DNA from: Actinoplanes sp. KI2
GTDB lineage: Bacteria; Actinomycetota; Actinomycetes; Mycobacteriales; Micromonosporaceae
Direction: 5' to 3'
Assembly (NCBI RefSeq): GCF_025630775.1
Contig: NZ_JAOSZE010000003.1
Coordinates: 1 to 64,000 of the forward strand
DNA: 64,000 nt
Positions 1-9,353 of this stretch are shown here, piece after piece (position 1 is the first letter of the stretch; the number at the start of each line of letters is the position of its first letter). Under the pieces are notes generated by a model. It saw only the letters and a program-made list of their open reading frames with translations, had not been told where the DNA came from and searched no databases. The position numbers and the translations under genes were made by a program.

Positions 1-438
1 GGCACCTTCCTCGTCCAGCACTGGCTGGGCACCGAGGGCATGCCCCGGCGGTACGCGGACTACCTGGCGACCGACGGGTTCACCTTCCTGAACACGTTCT
101 CGACGCTCGGCTCGTTCGTCCTCGGTCTGTCCACGCTGCCGTTCATCTACAACGTGTGGAAGTCGTACAAGGTCGGCCAGCTCGTCACGGTCGACGACCC
201 GTGGGGGCACGGCAACTCGCTCGAGTGGGCCACCTCGTCGCCGCCGCCGCTGCGCAACTTCGACCGCATGCCGCGCATCCGGTCCGAGCGGCCGGCCTTC
301 GACGCGAAGTTCCCCGAGCTCGCGGCCGGCGTGCAGACCCTGGCCGGCCCGCCGGAGGGCGGCGCCCGGGTGCTGACCGCGGAGTCCGACGGTGGTGCCT
401 CGTACCGCGAGGACGTCGAAAGCAACCGCGATCACTGA
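1..438 (+). CDS. ctaD: Cytochrome c oxidase subunit I, C-terminal part (partial)
   Basis: The frame is open from base 1, so the start lies before the window. The 145 visible residues are the C-terminal end of the haem-copper oxidase large subunit: a helix-loop with 'RRYADY' and '[19 protein letters not shown]', the last transmembrane helix (about residues 30-53 of the fragment), then the cytoplasmic tail with '[18 protein letters not shown]', which is highly typical of actinobacterial CtaD. The protein is the aa3-type terminal oxidase subunit that carries haem a, haem a3 and CuB; those ligands lie upstream and cannot be checked here. A strong hairpin terminator follows directly. Confidence 0.95.
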   Translation, partial: GTFLVQHWLGTEGMPRRYADYLATDGFTFLNTFSTLGSFVLGLSTLPFIYNVWKSYKVGQLVTVDDPWGHGNSLEWATSSPPPLRNFDRMPRIRSERPAFDAKFPELAAGVQTLAGPPEGGARVLTAESDGGASYREDVESNRDH

Positions 439-452
439 TTCGCCTTGATCGC

Positions 453-494
453 AGCGGCCCGTCCCGGGGTTCCGGGGCGGGCCGCTTTTGTTTG
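453..494 (+). terminator. Intrinsic terminator after ctaD
   Basis: An inverted repeat pairs AGCGGCCCG (453-461) with CGGGCCGCT (478-486), with extra inner pairing, and is followed at once by a T-rich run (TTTTGTTTG). It sits 15 bp after the ctaD stop codon. Confidence 0.85.
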
Positions 495-749
495 AGGGCG
501 CGCCGCGCGCGGCTGGCGGCAGGGTCGCAGCTGACCTGCGGTGGCGTCGGTCGCCTAGCTAGCTGGGGACTTTGCTGGCCGTGGCTTTTGCTGGCCGGCT
601 TTCCTGGCCAGCTTTGCTGGCTGGCTTTGCTGGCCGTCGGTCGCCTTGCTTGCCCTCGTTGTCGGGCCTTGCTTGCTTGCTTCCTCGCTGGCGTCGCTTC
701 CCGGACGGGGATGGTGTCGGGTGCTTGGCGGTCGTCGGCGGCCTTTGCG
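495..749. other. Non-coding GC-rich spacer with CTTTGCTGG-type repeats
   Basis: No credible gene is visible. From about 565 to 650 the sequence is built of degenerate iterations of a (C/T)TTTGCTGGC(C/T)G-like word, giving a simple-sequence character. The spacer separates the ctaD terminator from the stop of the converging TetR gene. Confidence 0.6.
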
Positions 750-1415
750 CTATGCGGCGAGGGCGCGGATCGCGGCGGTCAGGGCGGGGGCGTTCAGCGG
801 GGCGTCGGTCACCAGCAGGTGGAGCATGGTGCCGTCGAGCAGGGCGGAGATGTTGTCGGCGGCCTCCTCGCCGACGTGCGGGGTGAGGAGCTCGTGCAAG
901 CCTTGCAGCCAGTCCACGGCCAGCGGGCGCAGGGTGGTGTCGCGGGCCGCCGCCAGGCAGAGCTCGAACTCGATCCGGGCCCGCTGCCGGTCGGCCATGT
1001 AGTCGGCGACCAGATCGACCAGCGCCACGGCCAGATCGGGGGCGTCGCGCAGGCGGTCGGCCCAGACCTCGAGGTCGGCTTCCTGGTCCACGGCCGCCTT
1101 CTGCAGGGCGGCCGCGATCAGGGCGTCCAGCGTCGGGAAGTAATAGGTCGTCGCCCCCAGCGGGAGCCCGGCGCGGGCCGCCACGGCCCGATGCGTGGTC
1201 CGGCCGATGCCCATCTCGGCGACGACCTCGATGGTGGCCGCCGCGAGCGCGTCCCGCCTGGCCTGCGGATCGCGCGCACGCCGAGCCGTCGAGGGCTCAC
1301 CGGCGCGTTCGGTCGGCTCGGGGTTGCGGGGCCGGTCGGTGCGTCGGCGCTCGGGGGCCGCGGGGTCGTCCGCTGGGGTCGAGCCGGACGGGGGACGGGA
1401 GCGGTCGGCTGTCAC
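750..1415 (-). CDS. TetR family transcriptional regulator
   Basis: This 221-residue protein has a proline/arginine-rich N-terminal stretch (about residues 1-50) and then a TetR DNA-binding domain: 'ALAAATIEVVAEMGIG...HRAVAARAGLPLGATTYYFPTLDALI' (about 57-100), with the typical YYF after the recognition helix. The C-terminal half is helical and would bind the inducer. I chose the GTG at 1415 because it lies 8 bp after the stop of the SMR exporter gene, giving a tight operon; a start nearer the HTH is possible. Context suggests autogenous repression of the exporter operon through the palindromes at 1758-1790. Confidence 0.85.
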   Translation of the reverse strand: MTADRSRPPSGSTPADDPAAPERRRTDRPRNPEPTERAGEPSTARRARDPQARRDALAAATIEVVAEMGIGRTTHRAVAARAGLPLGATTYYFPTLDALIAAALQKAAVDQEADLEVWADRLRDAPDLAVALVDLVADYMADRQRARIEFELCLAAARDTTLRPLAVDWLQGLHELLTPHVGEEAADNISALLDGTMLHLLVTDAPLNAPALTAAIRALAA

Positions 1416-1423
1416 GCCGTTCG

Positions 1424-1744
1424 TCAATGGGCACCGCCGACGTTCAAGGTGACTACTCCCGCGATGATCAGACTGATGCCGGCCACCTTGACGACGGTAA
1501 TGGGTTCGCCGAGAAAGGCAGCGCCGATCGCGACGATAGCGGCTGTGCCGAGGGCGGACCATAGCGCGTAGGCCACGCTCACCTGAACTCCCTTGACCGC
1601 CTGGGACAGCAGGACGAACGAGATCGCGTAGCCGGCCAGCACCGTCACGGTGGGCCACAGGCGGGTGAAGCCCTCCGTGGACTTCATCAGGCTGGTGGCC
1701 AGGACCTCCGCCAATATGGCACCCAACAGGAACACGTAAGCCAC
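1424..1744 (-). CDS. Small multidrug resistance (SMR) family exporter
   Basis: A 106-residue protein with four predicted membrane helices, the usual SMR size. Visible family features are the helix-1 glutamate in 'GAILAEVLATSLMKSTEGF' (the proton/substrate-coupling Glu) and the helix-3 segment 'VSVAYALWSALGTAAIVAIG'. Members work as dimers and exchange protons for cationic drugs or related compounds. The start is the GTG at 1744, with AAGAGG about 7 nt upstream; the longer frame beginning MYRSTRR would run into the operator. It is the first gene of an operon with the TetR gene. Confidence 0.9.
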   Translation of the reverse strand: MAYVFLLGAILAEVLATSLMKSTEGFTRLWPTVTVLAGYAISFVLLSQAVKGVQVSVAYALWSALGTAAIVAIGAAFLGEPITVVKVAGISLIIAGVVTLNVGGAH

Positions 1745-1757
1745 GACCGCACCTCTT

Positions 1758-1790
1758 CTTGTACTTCTGTACAAGTACGATCGTACAAGA
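1758..1790 (-). promoter_or_regulatory. TetR-type operator/promoter of the SMR-TetR operon
   Basis: Nested inverted repeats overlap here: TTGTAC-TTCT-GTACAA, the self-complementary GTACGATCGTAC, and an outer CTTGTAC...GTACAAG pair. On the minus strand TTGTAC and a TACAAG-like hexamer are spaced like -35/-10 elements, so a bound repressor would block the promoter of the exporter gene. Confidence 0.65.
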
Positions 1791-2127
1791 ACCTGGAGTT
1801 TTCCTCACAACCGCCTTTCGGCTGCCGAAGGGAACCCTTTCAGGCGCGCGCGGGCGAGCCACGTCGGCGGGGCGGGACCGACCCAGAGCGCCCAGCCAGG
1901 CTGTTCTGAGCCGGGCTTGTCGCGTGCGTGGCCGGGCGGTGGGCGGCCGGGAGTGGCCAAGTTAGGAGCGCGGGGCGGGGCTCGGGGTGTTTTGGGCCGG
2001 GTTATTGCGCGCGGTCAGGTCGCAGGCGGCCGAGGGCGTGGCTGCGTCAGGACGGCCCGGCCTGGCCCGGGATGTTCTCGGTCTGACCTGCCTAGGCGTG
2101 CCTGGCCGTCGGGCGCCGGGCGAGGTC
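1791..2127. other. Non-coding GC-rich spacer
   Basis: No gene with convincing codon use or homology is seen. The DNA is rich in G-runs and grades into the 19-bp tandem repeat beginning near 2128. Confidence 0.5.
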
Positions 2128-2291
2128 GGGCTAGGAGCGGCCGGCCGGGCTAGGAGCGGCCGGTCGGGCTAGGAGCGGCCGGCCGGGCTAGGAGCGGCCG
2201 GCCGGGTAGAGGCGGCCGGGCTAGGGGCGGCCGGCCGGGCTAGGAGCGGCCGGCCGGGTAGAGGCGGCCGGGTTAGGGGCGGCCGGCCGGG
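2128..2291. repeat. 19-bp GC-rich minisatellite
   Basis: Units of the form GGGCTAGGAGCGGCCGGCC recur head to tail. There are about six full-length copies (some with GGTC or AGGGG variants), interrupted by shorter GGGTAGAGGCGGCC copies. The array reaches past the stop codon of the MFS gene at 2273, so the repeat has become part of that gene's 3' end. Confidence 0.85.
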
Positions 2292-3829
2292 CTCGGCGCG
2301 ATCTGGGCCGGACCTGCCGCAAAGGCGCCCAGGCCATCTGCGGCGGAAAGGGTCTCCTCGTCGTCGAGGGCTGGCGAGGGGTGCGGGATCGACGCGCTGA
2401 CTTCAGGTGCGAGCGCCTTGATGGCCGCAGGTGTGTCGGTGGCGGTGGGCGTGCCGGTGGCTGCGGGCGTGGCGGTGGCCGCGGACGTGGCGGTGGCGGC
2501 GAGCGCGCTGGTGGGCCCGGGCGTGTCGGCGGCGGCCAGCGTGCCAGCGGCGGCGGGCGTGGCGGCGGCGGCGGGCGTGGCGGTGGCGGCGGGCGCGGCG
2601 GTGGCGGCGGGCGCGGGCGTGGCGGTGGCGGCGCGCGCGACGGGCGCGTTGTTGGTGGCCGTGCGGCGGCGTAGGAGTTCGGTGGGGAGGACGGCCAGGG
2701 CGATCAGCAGGCCGATGCCGCCGACGGTGACGAAGCCCCAGAGCGGGGCGATCTTGTCGGCGGCCAGGCCGGCCAGGGGGCCGCCCAGGGCCACGCCGAC
2801 CGTCAGCGAAGAGTTGTGCAAGCCCATGGCCTCGCCGCGGGCCGAGGCCGGGGTCATGCGGCTCACCGCGTCGGCGCTGGCGGTGATCGTGGGGGCGCAC
2901 AGGGCGCCGCACGGGATCAGCAGCGCCGCGAGGAGCCACCACTGGGAGGCGCCCAGGGCGACCGTCAGCGTGAGGGCCGCCATCGGGGCCAGCAGGGCCA
3001 CCGCGGGGAGGCGGCGGTGCATCGTGCCGTACGCGAAGCCGCCACACAGCGAGTAGAACGCCCACAACGACATGACCAGGCCGGACCAGGACAGCTCGCC
3101 GTTCTCCCGGAGCACGGCGACGATCGAGACGTCGGTGCCGGACAGGACCAGGGTCGCGGCCAGGGTGACCGCCAGGACGGCGATGAAGCGGGGACGCAGC
3201 CAGGACCGGCGCGGGACCCGCTCGCCGGCCTCGATCGGGGTCTCGTGCGAGGCGCGGACCGGCGGGTTGAGCAGCCACAGGCCGACGCCCGAGGCCAGAA
3301 TGCCGAGCGCGATCGCCAGCATGGCCACGCGCGGGCCGGGACCGGTGGCGAGCAGCACGCCGAGCGCCGGGCCGGCCATGAACGAGATCTCGGTGGTGAT
3401 CGAGTCGAGGGCGAAGGCGGGCAGGCGCTGGGCCTCGGGGGTCAGCGCGGCGATCGACTGGCGGGCCACGGCGAACGCGGGGAGCGCCAGGAAGCCGCCG
3501 AACAGCGACACGATCAGCAGCGGCCAATACGGAAGCGCCTGCGCCACCGTCCAGAAGATGACCTCGGCGACCGTGGTCAGGACCAGCGCCGGGCGCAGGC
3601 CGCGCCGGTCGATCAGACGCCCGATGACCGGCGCGCCGGCCGAACCGCCGATGGTCACCGCGGCGCCGACCAGGCCGGCCGCGCCGTAGCCGCGGTCGAG
3701 ATCGGTGACGACGTGCAGGGTCAGGACGACCGCGGCGGCCGCGATCGGGATGCGCGCCAGCGTCGCCACGGCGAGCAGCGACTTGATCCGCGGCAGTGCG
3801 AGGGTCTCTCGGTAAGGTGTGAGCAGCAT
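2273..3829 (-). CDS. MFS transporter with Ala/Thr/Pro-rich C-terminal tail
   Basis: A 518-residue protein whose first ~395 residues form a 12-helix major facilitator fold, with 'GRLIDRRGLRPALVL' in the loop after helix 2 (the MFS motif A region) and a second six-helix bundle from about residue 210. It resembles drug or sugar exporters, but the substrate cannot be told. From about 395 onward the protein is low-complexity (ATATPAPAAT-like), encoded by GCGGTGGCG-type simple repeats. The ATG at 3829 starts the first helix region. The gene lies 125 bp downstream of pncA on the same strand. Confidence 0.8.
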   Translation of the reverse strand: MLLTPYRETLALPRIKSLLAVATLARIPIAAAAVVLTLHVVTDLDRGYGAAGLVGAAVTIGGSAGAPVIGRLIDRRGLRPALVLTTVAEVIFWTVAQALPYWPLLIVSLFGGFLALPAFAVARQSIAALTPEAQRLPAFALDSITTEISFMAGPALGVLLATGPGPRVAMLAIALGILASGVGLWLLNPPVRASHETPIEAGERVPRRSWLRPRFIAVLAVTLAATLVLSGTDVSIVAVLRENGELSWSGLVMSLWAFYSLCGGFAYGTMHRRLPAVALLAPMAALTLTVALGASQWWLLAALLIPCGALCAPTITASADAVSRMTPASARGEAMGLHNSSLTVGVALGGPLAGLAADKIAPLWGFVTVGGIGLLIALAVLPTELLRRRTATNNAPVARAATATPAPAATAAPAATATPAAAATPAAAGTLAAADTPGPTSALAATATSAATATPAATGTPTATDTPAAIKALAPEVSASIPHPSPALDDEETLSAADGLGAFAAGPAQIAPSPAGRP

Positions 3830-3954
3830 GTTGGTTCCTGACCTCCGCCCGACATCCTGCCTCGGGGGTACGACAGAAAACCATCGTGTTCTCGGCCACC
3901 AATGCCACGAAAGCGGCAAAAGCCGCCCGCCTGTGACGAGAACTACGACGAGAA

Positions 3955-4539
3955 CTACGACGAGACGATCGGGGTCCCGCTCGTGGCCACCGACGCCGTC
4001 CGGAACTCCTCGAGGGCCGCATCGGTGGTGCCCTGGGCCACCCCGGCGGTGAGGTTGAGCAGCACCGTCGTGTCGAAGCCCGCCCGTCGTGCGTCCAGCG
4101 CGGTCGCCCGTACGCAATGATCCGTCGCGATCCCGACCAGCTCGACCTCGGTCACCGACCGGGACCGCAACCAGTCCGCCAAGGTCTCGCCCGACTCGCT
4201 GTGGCCCTCGAAGCCGGAGTACGCCGCCTTGTGCTCGCCCTTGTGGAAAACCTCCTCGATCCGGTCGGTGACCAGCGCCGGGTGGAAGTCGGCGCCGTCC
4301 GACCCGACCACGCAGTGCGCCGGCCAGGTGTCCAGGTAGTCGGGGTGGTCGCTGAAGTGGTTGCCGGGGTCGATGTGCCAGTCCTTGGTGGCGACCACGT
4401 GGTCCCACCGGTCGCCGCCCTTCGCCAGCACCAGCGACACCCCGGCGGCCACGGCCGCGCCGCCGGTCACCGGCAGCGAGCCGCCCTCGCAGAAGTCGTT
4501 CTGCACGTCGACGATGATGAGTGCTCTGGCCACGGCCAA
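3955..4539 (-). CDS. pncA: Nicotinamidase
   Basis: A 194-residue isochorismatase-fold hydrolase that converts nicotinamide to nicotinate and ammonia. The catalytic triad is visible: Asp11 in 'IIVDVQNDF', Lys100 in 'VFHKGEH' and Cys142 in 'ATDHCVRATALDA'. Metal ligands Asp53, His55 and His61 are in 'TKDWHIDPGNHF'. The gene follows pncB by 4 bp on the same strand, so its product feeds nicotinate to PncB in NAD salvage. Length matches the family. Confidence 0.95.
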   Translation of the reverse strand: MAVARALIIVDVQNDFCEGGSLPVTGGAAVAAGVSLVLAKGGDRWDHVVATKDWHIDPGNHFSDHPDYLDTWPAHCVVGSDGADFHPALVTDRIEEVFHKGEHKAAYSGFEGHSESGETLADWLRSRSVTEVELVGIATDHCVRATALDARRAGFDTTVLLNLTAGVAQGTTDAALEEFRTASVATSGTPIVSS

Positions 4540-4543
4540 CCCC

Positions 4544-5830
4544 TTAAGTGGTCGGGACGATGGTGACGGGAATGGCCGGGTCGCCGGCCGAGAGCTTGAG
4601 GCCCTCCCACGGTATCGAGATCAGGCACTGCCGCAGGTGCTCCCGCGACTGCAGCAGCGTCGGCCCGTCGACCACCTCGCCGTGCACGACGAACGAGCGC
4701 TGCAGCAGCCGGTCGTTGGCGGCGTGGTCGGGCACGCCCTGGGAGACGATGATCTCCTCGGTGGCGGTGCCGGTGGGCTTGTGCCGGCGCACCGCGGTCT
4801 TGCGGCCGCCGACGGTCGCCTTGTTTTCCGAGCGCTTCACCACCGGCCGGGACTCGACCTCGACCAGCTTGTAGACCAGGCCGGCGGTGGGCGCGCCGGA
4901 GCCGGTGACCACCGCGGTACCGGCGCCGTACATGTCGACCGGCTCGGCGGCGAGCGTGGCGATCGCGTACTCGTCCATGTCGCCGGACACGATGATCTTC
5001 GTCTCGGTGGCGCCGAGCGAGTCGAGCAGCTCGCGCGAGTGCTGGGCCAGCACCGACAGGTCACCCGAGTCGATCCGGACGGCGCGCAGGTCGGGGCCGG
5101 CCACCGCGATCGCGTTCCGGATGCCCTGGGCGATGTCGTACGTGTCGACCAGCAGCGTCGTGTTCTTCCCCAGGGCCGCGACCTGGGAGGCGAAGGCGGT
5201 CGGCTCGTCGTCGTGCAGCAGCGTGAACGCGTGCGCCGAGGTGCCGGTGGTGGGTATGCCGTAGCGCCGGCCGGCGGCCAGGTTCGAGGTCGAGGCGAAG
5301 CCGGCGAGATATGCCGCGCGAGCCGCGGCGACGGCGGCGTCCTCGTGCGTACGCCGGGAGCCCATCTCGATGATCGGCCGGCCCCGGGCGGCGGTGACCA
5401 TGCGGGCCGCGCCGGTGGCGATCGCGCAGTCGTGGTTGAGCACCGACAGGATCAGCGTCTCGAGCAGGACGCACTCGGCGAACGTGCCGGAGACCGTCAT
5501 GATCGGCGAGCCGGGGAAGAAGAGCTCGCCCTCGGCGTACCCGTCGATGTCGCCGGTGAAGCGATAGCCCGCCAGCCAGTCCGCCGTGCTCGCATCGACG
5601 ATCTGCGCCCGGCGCAGGAAGTCGATGTCCTCGTCGGTGAAGCGGAAATCCCTGATCAACTCCATCAGCCGGCCCTGGCCGGCGACCACGCCGTAGCGCC
5701 GGCCGGTGGGCAGGCGACGCGCGAAGACCTCGAAGACGCAGTTCCGGCCGGCCGTGCCGTCCTTGAGGGCGGCGCTGACCATGGTCAGCTCGTACTGGTC
5801 GGTCAGCAGGGCGGGTGCGAAGGGGTTCAC
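4544..5830 (-). CDS. pncB: Nicotinate phosphoribosyltransferase
   Basis: A 428-residue enzyme that joins nicotinate and PRPP to make nicotinate mononucleotide, using ATP hydrolysis to drive the reaction. Family signatures are 'LLTDQYELTM' at the N-terminus, 'GSRRTHEDAA', 'GTSAHAF' (the region of the phosphorylated histidine) and 'DTYDIAQGI'. The start is GTG at 5830. It forms an operon with pncA and is divergent from clpS, as pncB1 and clpS are in M. tuberculosis. Confidence 0.95.
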   Translation of the reverse strand: MNPFAPALLTDQYELTMVSAALKDGTAGRNCVFEVFARRLPTGRRYGVVAGQGRLMELIRDFRFTDEDIDFLRRAQIVDASTADWLAGYRFTGDIDGYAEGELFFPGSPIMTVSGTFAECVLLETLILSVLNHDCAIATGAARMVTAARGRPIIEMGSRRTHEDAAVAAARAAYLAGFASTSNLAAGRRYGIPTTGTSAHAFTLLHDDEPTAFASQVAALGKNTTLLVDTYDIAQGIRNAIAVAGPDLRAVRIDSGDLSVLAQHSRELLDSLGATETKIIVSGDMDEYAIATLAAEPVDMYGAGTAVVTGSGAPTAGLVYKLVEVESRPVVKRSENKATVGGRKTAVRRHKPTGTATEEIIVSQGVPDHAANDRLLQRSFVVHGEVVDGPTLLQSREHLRQCLISIPWEGLKLSAGDPAIPVTIVPTT

Positions 5831-5935
5831 ACCATCACCCTATTGCGCCGGAGTGCCCCTTACTAAGGGTGCCTTGACCTGCGGTTCGGCGCTCCGGTTC
5901 ACCGATGCGGCAAATCCGGTGGCAACATGGGGGTC

Positions 5936-6226
5936 ATGGCGTTGCCACAGGTCGCTCCCGTCGAGGCACCGGAGATCGAGGAAGCACCGGCCGACGATCG
6001 CCCGTGGGTGACCGTCGTCTGGGACGATCCGGTGAACCTCATGTCGTACGTGACCTGGGTTTTTCAGAAGCTTTTCGGCTACAGCCGCGAGAAGGCCGAA
6101 AAGCTGATGCTCGATGTGCACCACAAGGGCAAGGCGGTGGTCTCCGTCGGCGCCCGCGAGCGCATGGAGATGGACGCCAACCAGCTGCATGGCTACGGTC
6201 TCTGGGCGACGGTCGACCGGGCCTGA
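5936..6226 (+). CDS. clpS: ATP-dependent Clp protease adaptor ClpS
   Basis: A 96-residue N-degron adaptor. The core '[26 protein letters not shown]' and '[16 protein letters not shown]' match ClpS, including the DDPVN loop that holds the N-terminal residue of substrates and the HHKG segment. It delivers N-end-rule substrates to ClpC/ClpP. The start is either ATG 5936 or ATG 5927 (three codons earlier); neither has a clearly better ribosome site. It leads the rightward cluster. Confidence 0.93.
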   Translation: MALPQVAPVEAPEIEEAPADDRPWVTVVWDDPVNLMSYVTWVFQKLFGYSREKAEKLMLDVHHKGKAVVSVGARERMEMDANQLHGYGLWATVDRA

Positions 6227-6246
6227 GCAACCGCGGGAGAGTGCGA

Positions 6247-6747
6247 ATGTTCCGACGCAACGGCACACAGTGCGTGGCCACCTTCGCGGTCGACGAAGTG
6301 CGCGTCCTGCGCAAGGTCGCCGGCGAGGTGGTCGGCCTGTTGACCGACGGGATGGACCACACCGACCCGGTGGTCTCCCGCCTCTTCCCGGACATCTACC
6401 CCGACCGCCCGGAGGATTCGGCCGAGTTCCGCCTCTACACCGAGGGGGAGCTGAAGACCGGGAAGATCGACCAGGCGGGCGCGATTCTCGCGGCGCTGCC
6501 GGACGAGGGCGAGGGCGAGGTACGCCTGGACGGCGAGGCCGCCGAGGCGTGGCTGCGGGCGATCAACGACGCCCGGCTCGCGATGGGCACCCGGCTGGAC
6601 ATCACCGCCGAGACCGACCTGAGCGAGGAGCTCGAGATCGCGGTGGTGCGCGATCCGGGCTCGAGTCGGGTCTTCCAGCTCAGCGTGTACGCCTATCTCG
6701 GCTATCTGCAGGAGTCGCTGCTGAACGCGCTGCCCGAGATCGAGTGA
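6247..6747 (+). CDS. DUF2017 family protein
   Basis: A 166-residue protein beginning MFRRNG with GGGAGA about 8 nt upstream of ATG 6247. It is acidic, with 'DPVVSRLFPDIYPD', 'SAEFRLYTEGELKTGK' and 'AWLRAINDARLAMGTRLDIT', features of the actinobacterial DUF2017 proteins. That family sits next to clpS in many genomes (the Rv1332 position in M. tuberculosis). Biochemical function is unknown; context suggests a role linked to ClpS-dependent proteolysis, but nothing in the sequence proves it. Confidence 0.85.
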   Translation: MFRRNGTQCVATFAVDEVRVLRKVAGEVVGLLTDGMDHTDPVVSRLFPDIYPDRPEDSAEFRLYTEGELKTGKIDQAGAILAALPDEGEGEVRLDGEAAEAWLRAINDARLAMGTRLDITAETDLSEELEIAVVRDPGSSRVFQLSVYAYLGYLQESLLNALPEIE

Positions 6748-6794
6748 GCACGGCCATATCAGGGCGCGCGAAATCTCACGGTAATGTGAACGTC

Positions 6795-7217
6795 GTGCTG
6801 ACCATCGACCAGACGATCGTGGACGCGATCGTCGCCCACGCTCGCCGGGACCACCCCGACGAGGCCTGTGGTGTGGTCGCCGGCCCGCTCGGCGCCGACC
6901 TGCCGACCCGGCTGATCCCGATGGACAACGCCGCCCGGTCGATGACCTTCTACGAGTTCGACTCCCTCGAGCAGCTGCGGGTCTGGCGCGAGATGGACGA
7001 CAACGACGAGGAGCCGGTGGTCATCTACCACTCGCACACCGCGACCGAGGCATACCCCTCCCGGACGGACGTCTCGTTCGCCGGTGAGCCGAACGCGCAC
7101 TACCTGCTGGTCTCGACCCGGGAGGACGACTCGGAGGAGATCCGATCGTTCCGCATCGTGGACGGTGTGGTGACCGAGGAAGAGATCAACATCGTAGATG
7201 CGACAGTAGAGGTGTGA
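6795..7217 (+). CDS. mec: JAMM/MPN+ metalloprotease releasing cysteine from CysO
   Basis: A 140-residue JAMM-domain zinc peptidase. The complete motif is present: Glu in 'HPDEACGVV' and then HSH-x7-S-x2-D in 'IYHSHTATEAYPSRTD'. In M. tuberculosis Mec hydrolyses the CysO-cysteine adduct made by CysM, freeing cysteine and CysO. The start is uncertain: GTG 6795 or GTG 6786, both weak. The stop overlaps the start of a short leader-like ORF (GTGA at 7214-7217), and cysO and cysM follow. Confidence 0.92.
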   Translation: MLTIDQTIVDAIVAHARRDHPDEACGVVAGPLGADLPTRLIPMDNAARSMTFYEFDSLEQLRVWREMDDNDEEPVVIYHSHTATEAYPSRTDVSFAGEPNAHYLLVSTREDDSEEIRSFRIVDGVVTEEEINIVDATVEV

Positions 7218-7285
7218 CCGTGGGTTCGGTGCAGTCGTACATGTTCGGGCAGAGCCCGGTGGCGGTGGTCTACGAGTGTCGCTGA
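7214..7285 (+). CDS. Putative 23-residue leader peptide upstream of cysO
   Basis: A short frame starts at GTG 7214, overlaps the mec stop by GTGA, and ends with 'VAVVYECR' and TGA at 7283-7285. In-frame GTG 7220 and ATG 7241 could also start it. Its only cysteine codon (TGT at 7277) is the second-last sense codon and lies inside a hairpin stem. Regulatory mini-ORFs containing Cys codons precede sulphur genes in other actinobacteria, so a cysteine-sensing leader for cysO-cysM is a reasonable inference. Translation is not proven. Confidence 0.5.
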   Translation: MTVGSVQSYMFGQSPVAVVYECR

Positions 7286-7304
7286 CGACACTCCCATAGA
7301 CCAC
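7265..7304 (+). promoter_or_regulatory. Hairpin overlapping the leader stop, possible attenuator
   Basis: GTGGTCTA (7265-7272) pairs with TAGACCAC (7297-7304), and GTGTCG (7276-7281) pairs with CGACAC (7286-7291) around a CTGA loop that holds the leader's stop codon. No U-run follows, so if it regulates it may do so by ribosome-controlled folding or RNA processing rather than as a plain intrinsic terminator. cysO begins 38 bp downstream. Confidence 0.55.
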
Positions 7305-7342
7305 TGTCCATAGTTCGACCCTTACCCAGGAGCATTTACGTC

Positions 7343-8673
<1,331 letters not shown>

Positions 8674-8680
8674 CAGGACC

Positions 8681-9091
8681 TTAGTAGAGTGCCGCGATCA
8701 TCGCGGCTGCGGTGAGCGGGGCCGTGGCCGCTAGCAGCAGCAGCCACGGCAGCACCGGGCGATGAATCGACAGGAACGATCCGACGACCAACACCACGCT
8801 GGTCAGTCCGAAAAGGGACAGTGCCGGGACGTACCAGAACGCCGTACCGCCGAAAACGGTGACCATTGCGCGTACGCCCACGCCGATGCCGGCAAGGCCG
8901 AGCGCGGCGGCATAAAGGGCTATCGTGAGAAGGCGTGCCGGTGCCGGCGCCGGGTCGTCAGCCGCCGGAAAGCGGAAAAGCGTATCTCGGCCACCGAAAC
9001 CCGCGGCGGTCGGTGTAATCTCCCAGCCACCGAACGGCATGATCTCCGCCGCCTCGGTCCGCGTGCTTCGGTTCTGCTCAACCGTGGTCAC
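8681..9091 (-). CDS. Small membrane protein of unknown function
   Basis: A 136-residue protein with a hydrophilic N-terminal half (about 1-55) and three predicted membrane helices (around 'LLTIALYAAALGLAGIGVG', 'FWYVPALSLFGLTSVVLVVG' and 'VLPWLLLLAATAPLTAAAMIA'). No family is recognised. Codon use is normal for the genome. It converges on cysM with a 7-bp gap and no separate terminator is seen. Confidence 0.7.
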   Translation of the reverse strand: MTTVEQNRSTRTEAAEIMPFGGWEITPTAAGFGGRDTLFRFPAADDPAPAPARLLTIALYAAALGLAGIGVGVRAMVTVFGGTAFWYVPALSLFGLTSVVLVVGSFLSIHRPVLPWLLLLAATAPLTAAAMIAALY

Positions 9092-9353
9092 GATGCCTCC
9101 GTCCTGTTCCGTCCCCAGAAGTCCTCACTTTGTGCAACGCAAACGACTCACCGGACGTAACGGGAATTGCGTTAATGACCGAGGTCACGGGCGGTGTGAT
9201 GTACGTTGTCGATTTAGCGACAAATCGATCAGACGTTTACGCGGTGCGCAGGTCCGGGGATACGCTTCGCTCCGTGATTGACTGGTCTGACGACTCTGCC
9301 ACGGACCGGTCCAGCGGGGCGTCGACGACCCAGCGTGAGCCAAAGGGACCCGC

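Noticed and set aside
2381..3841. Long frames opposite and out of phase with the MFS gene
   Set aside because: They encode Gly/Arg/Trp-rich text made by simple repeats and GC skew; the minus-strand frame has a clear 12-helix transporter.
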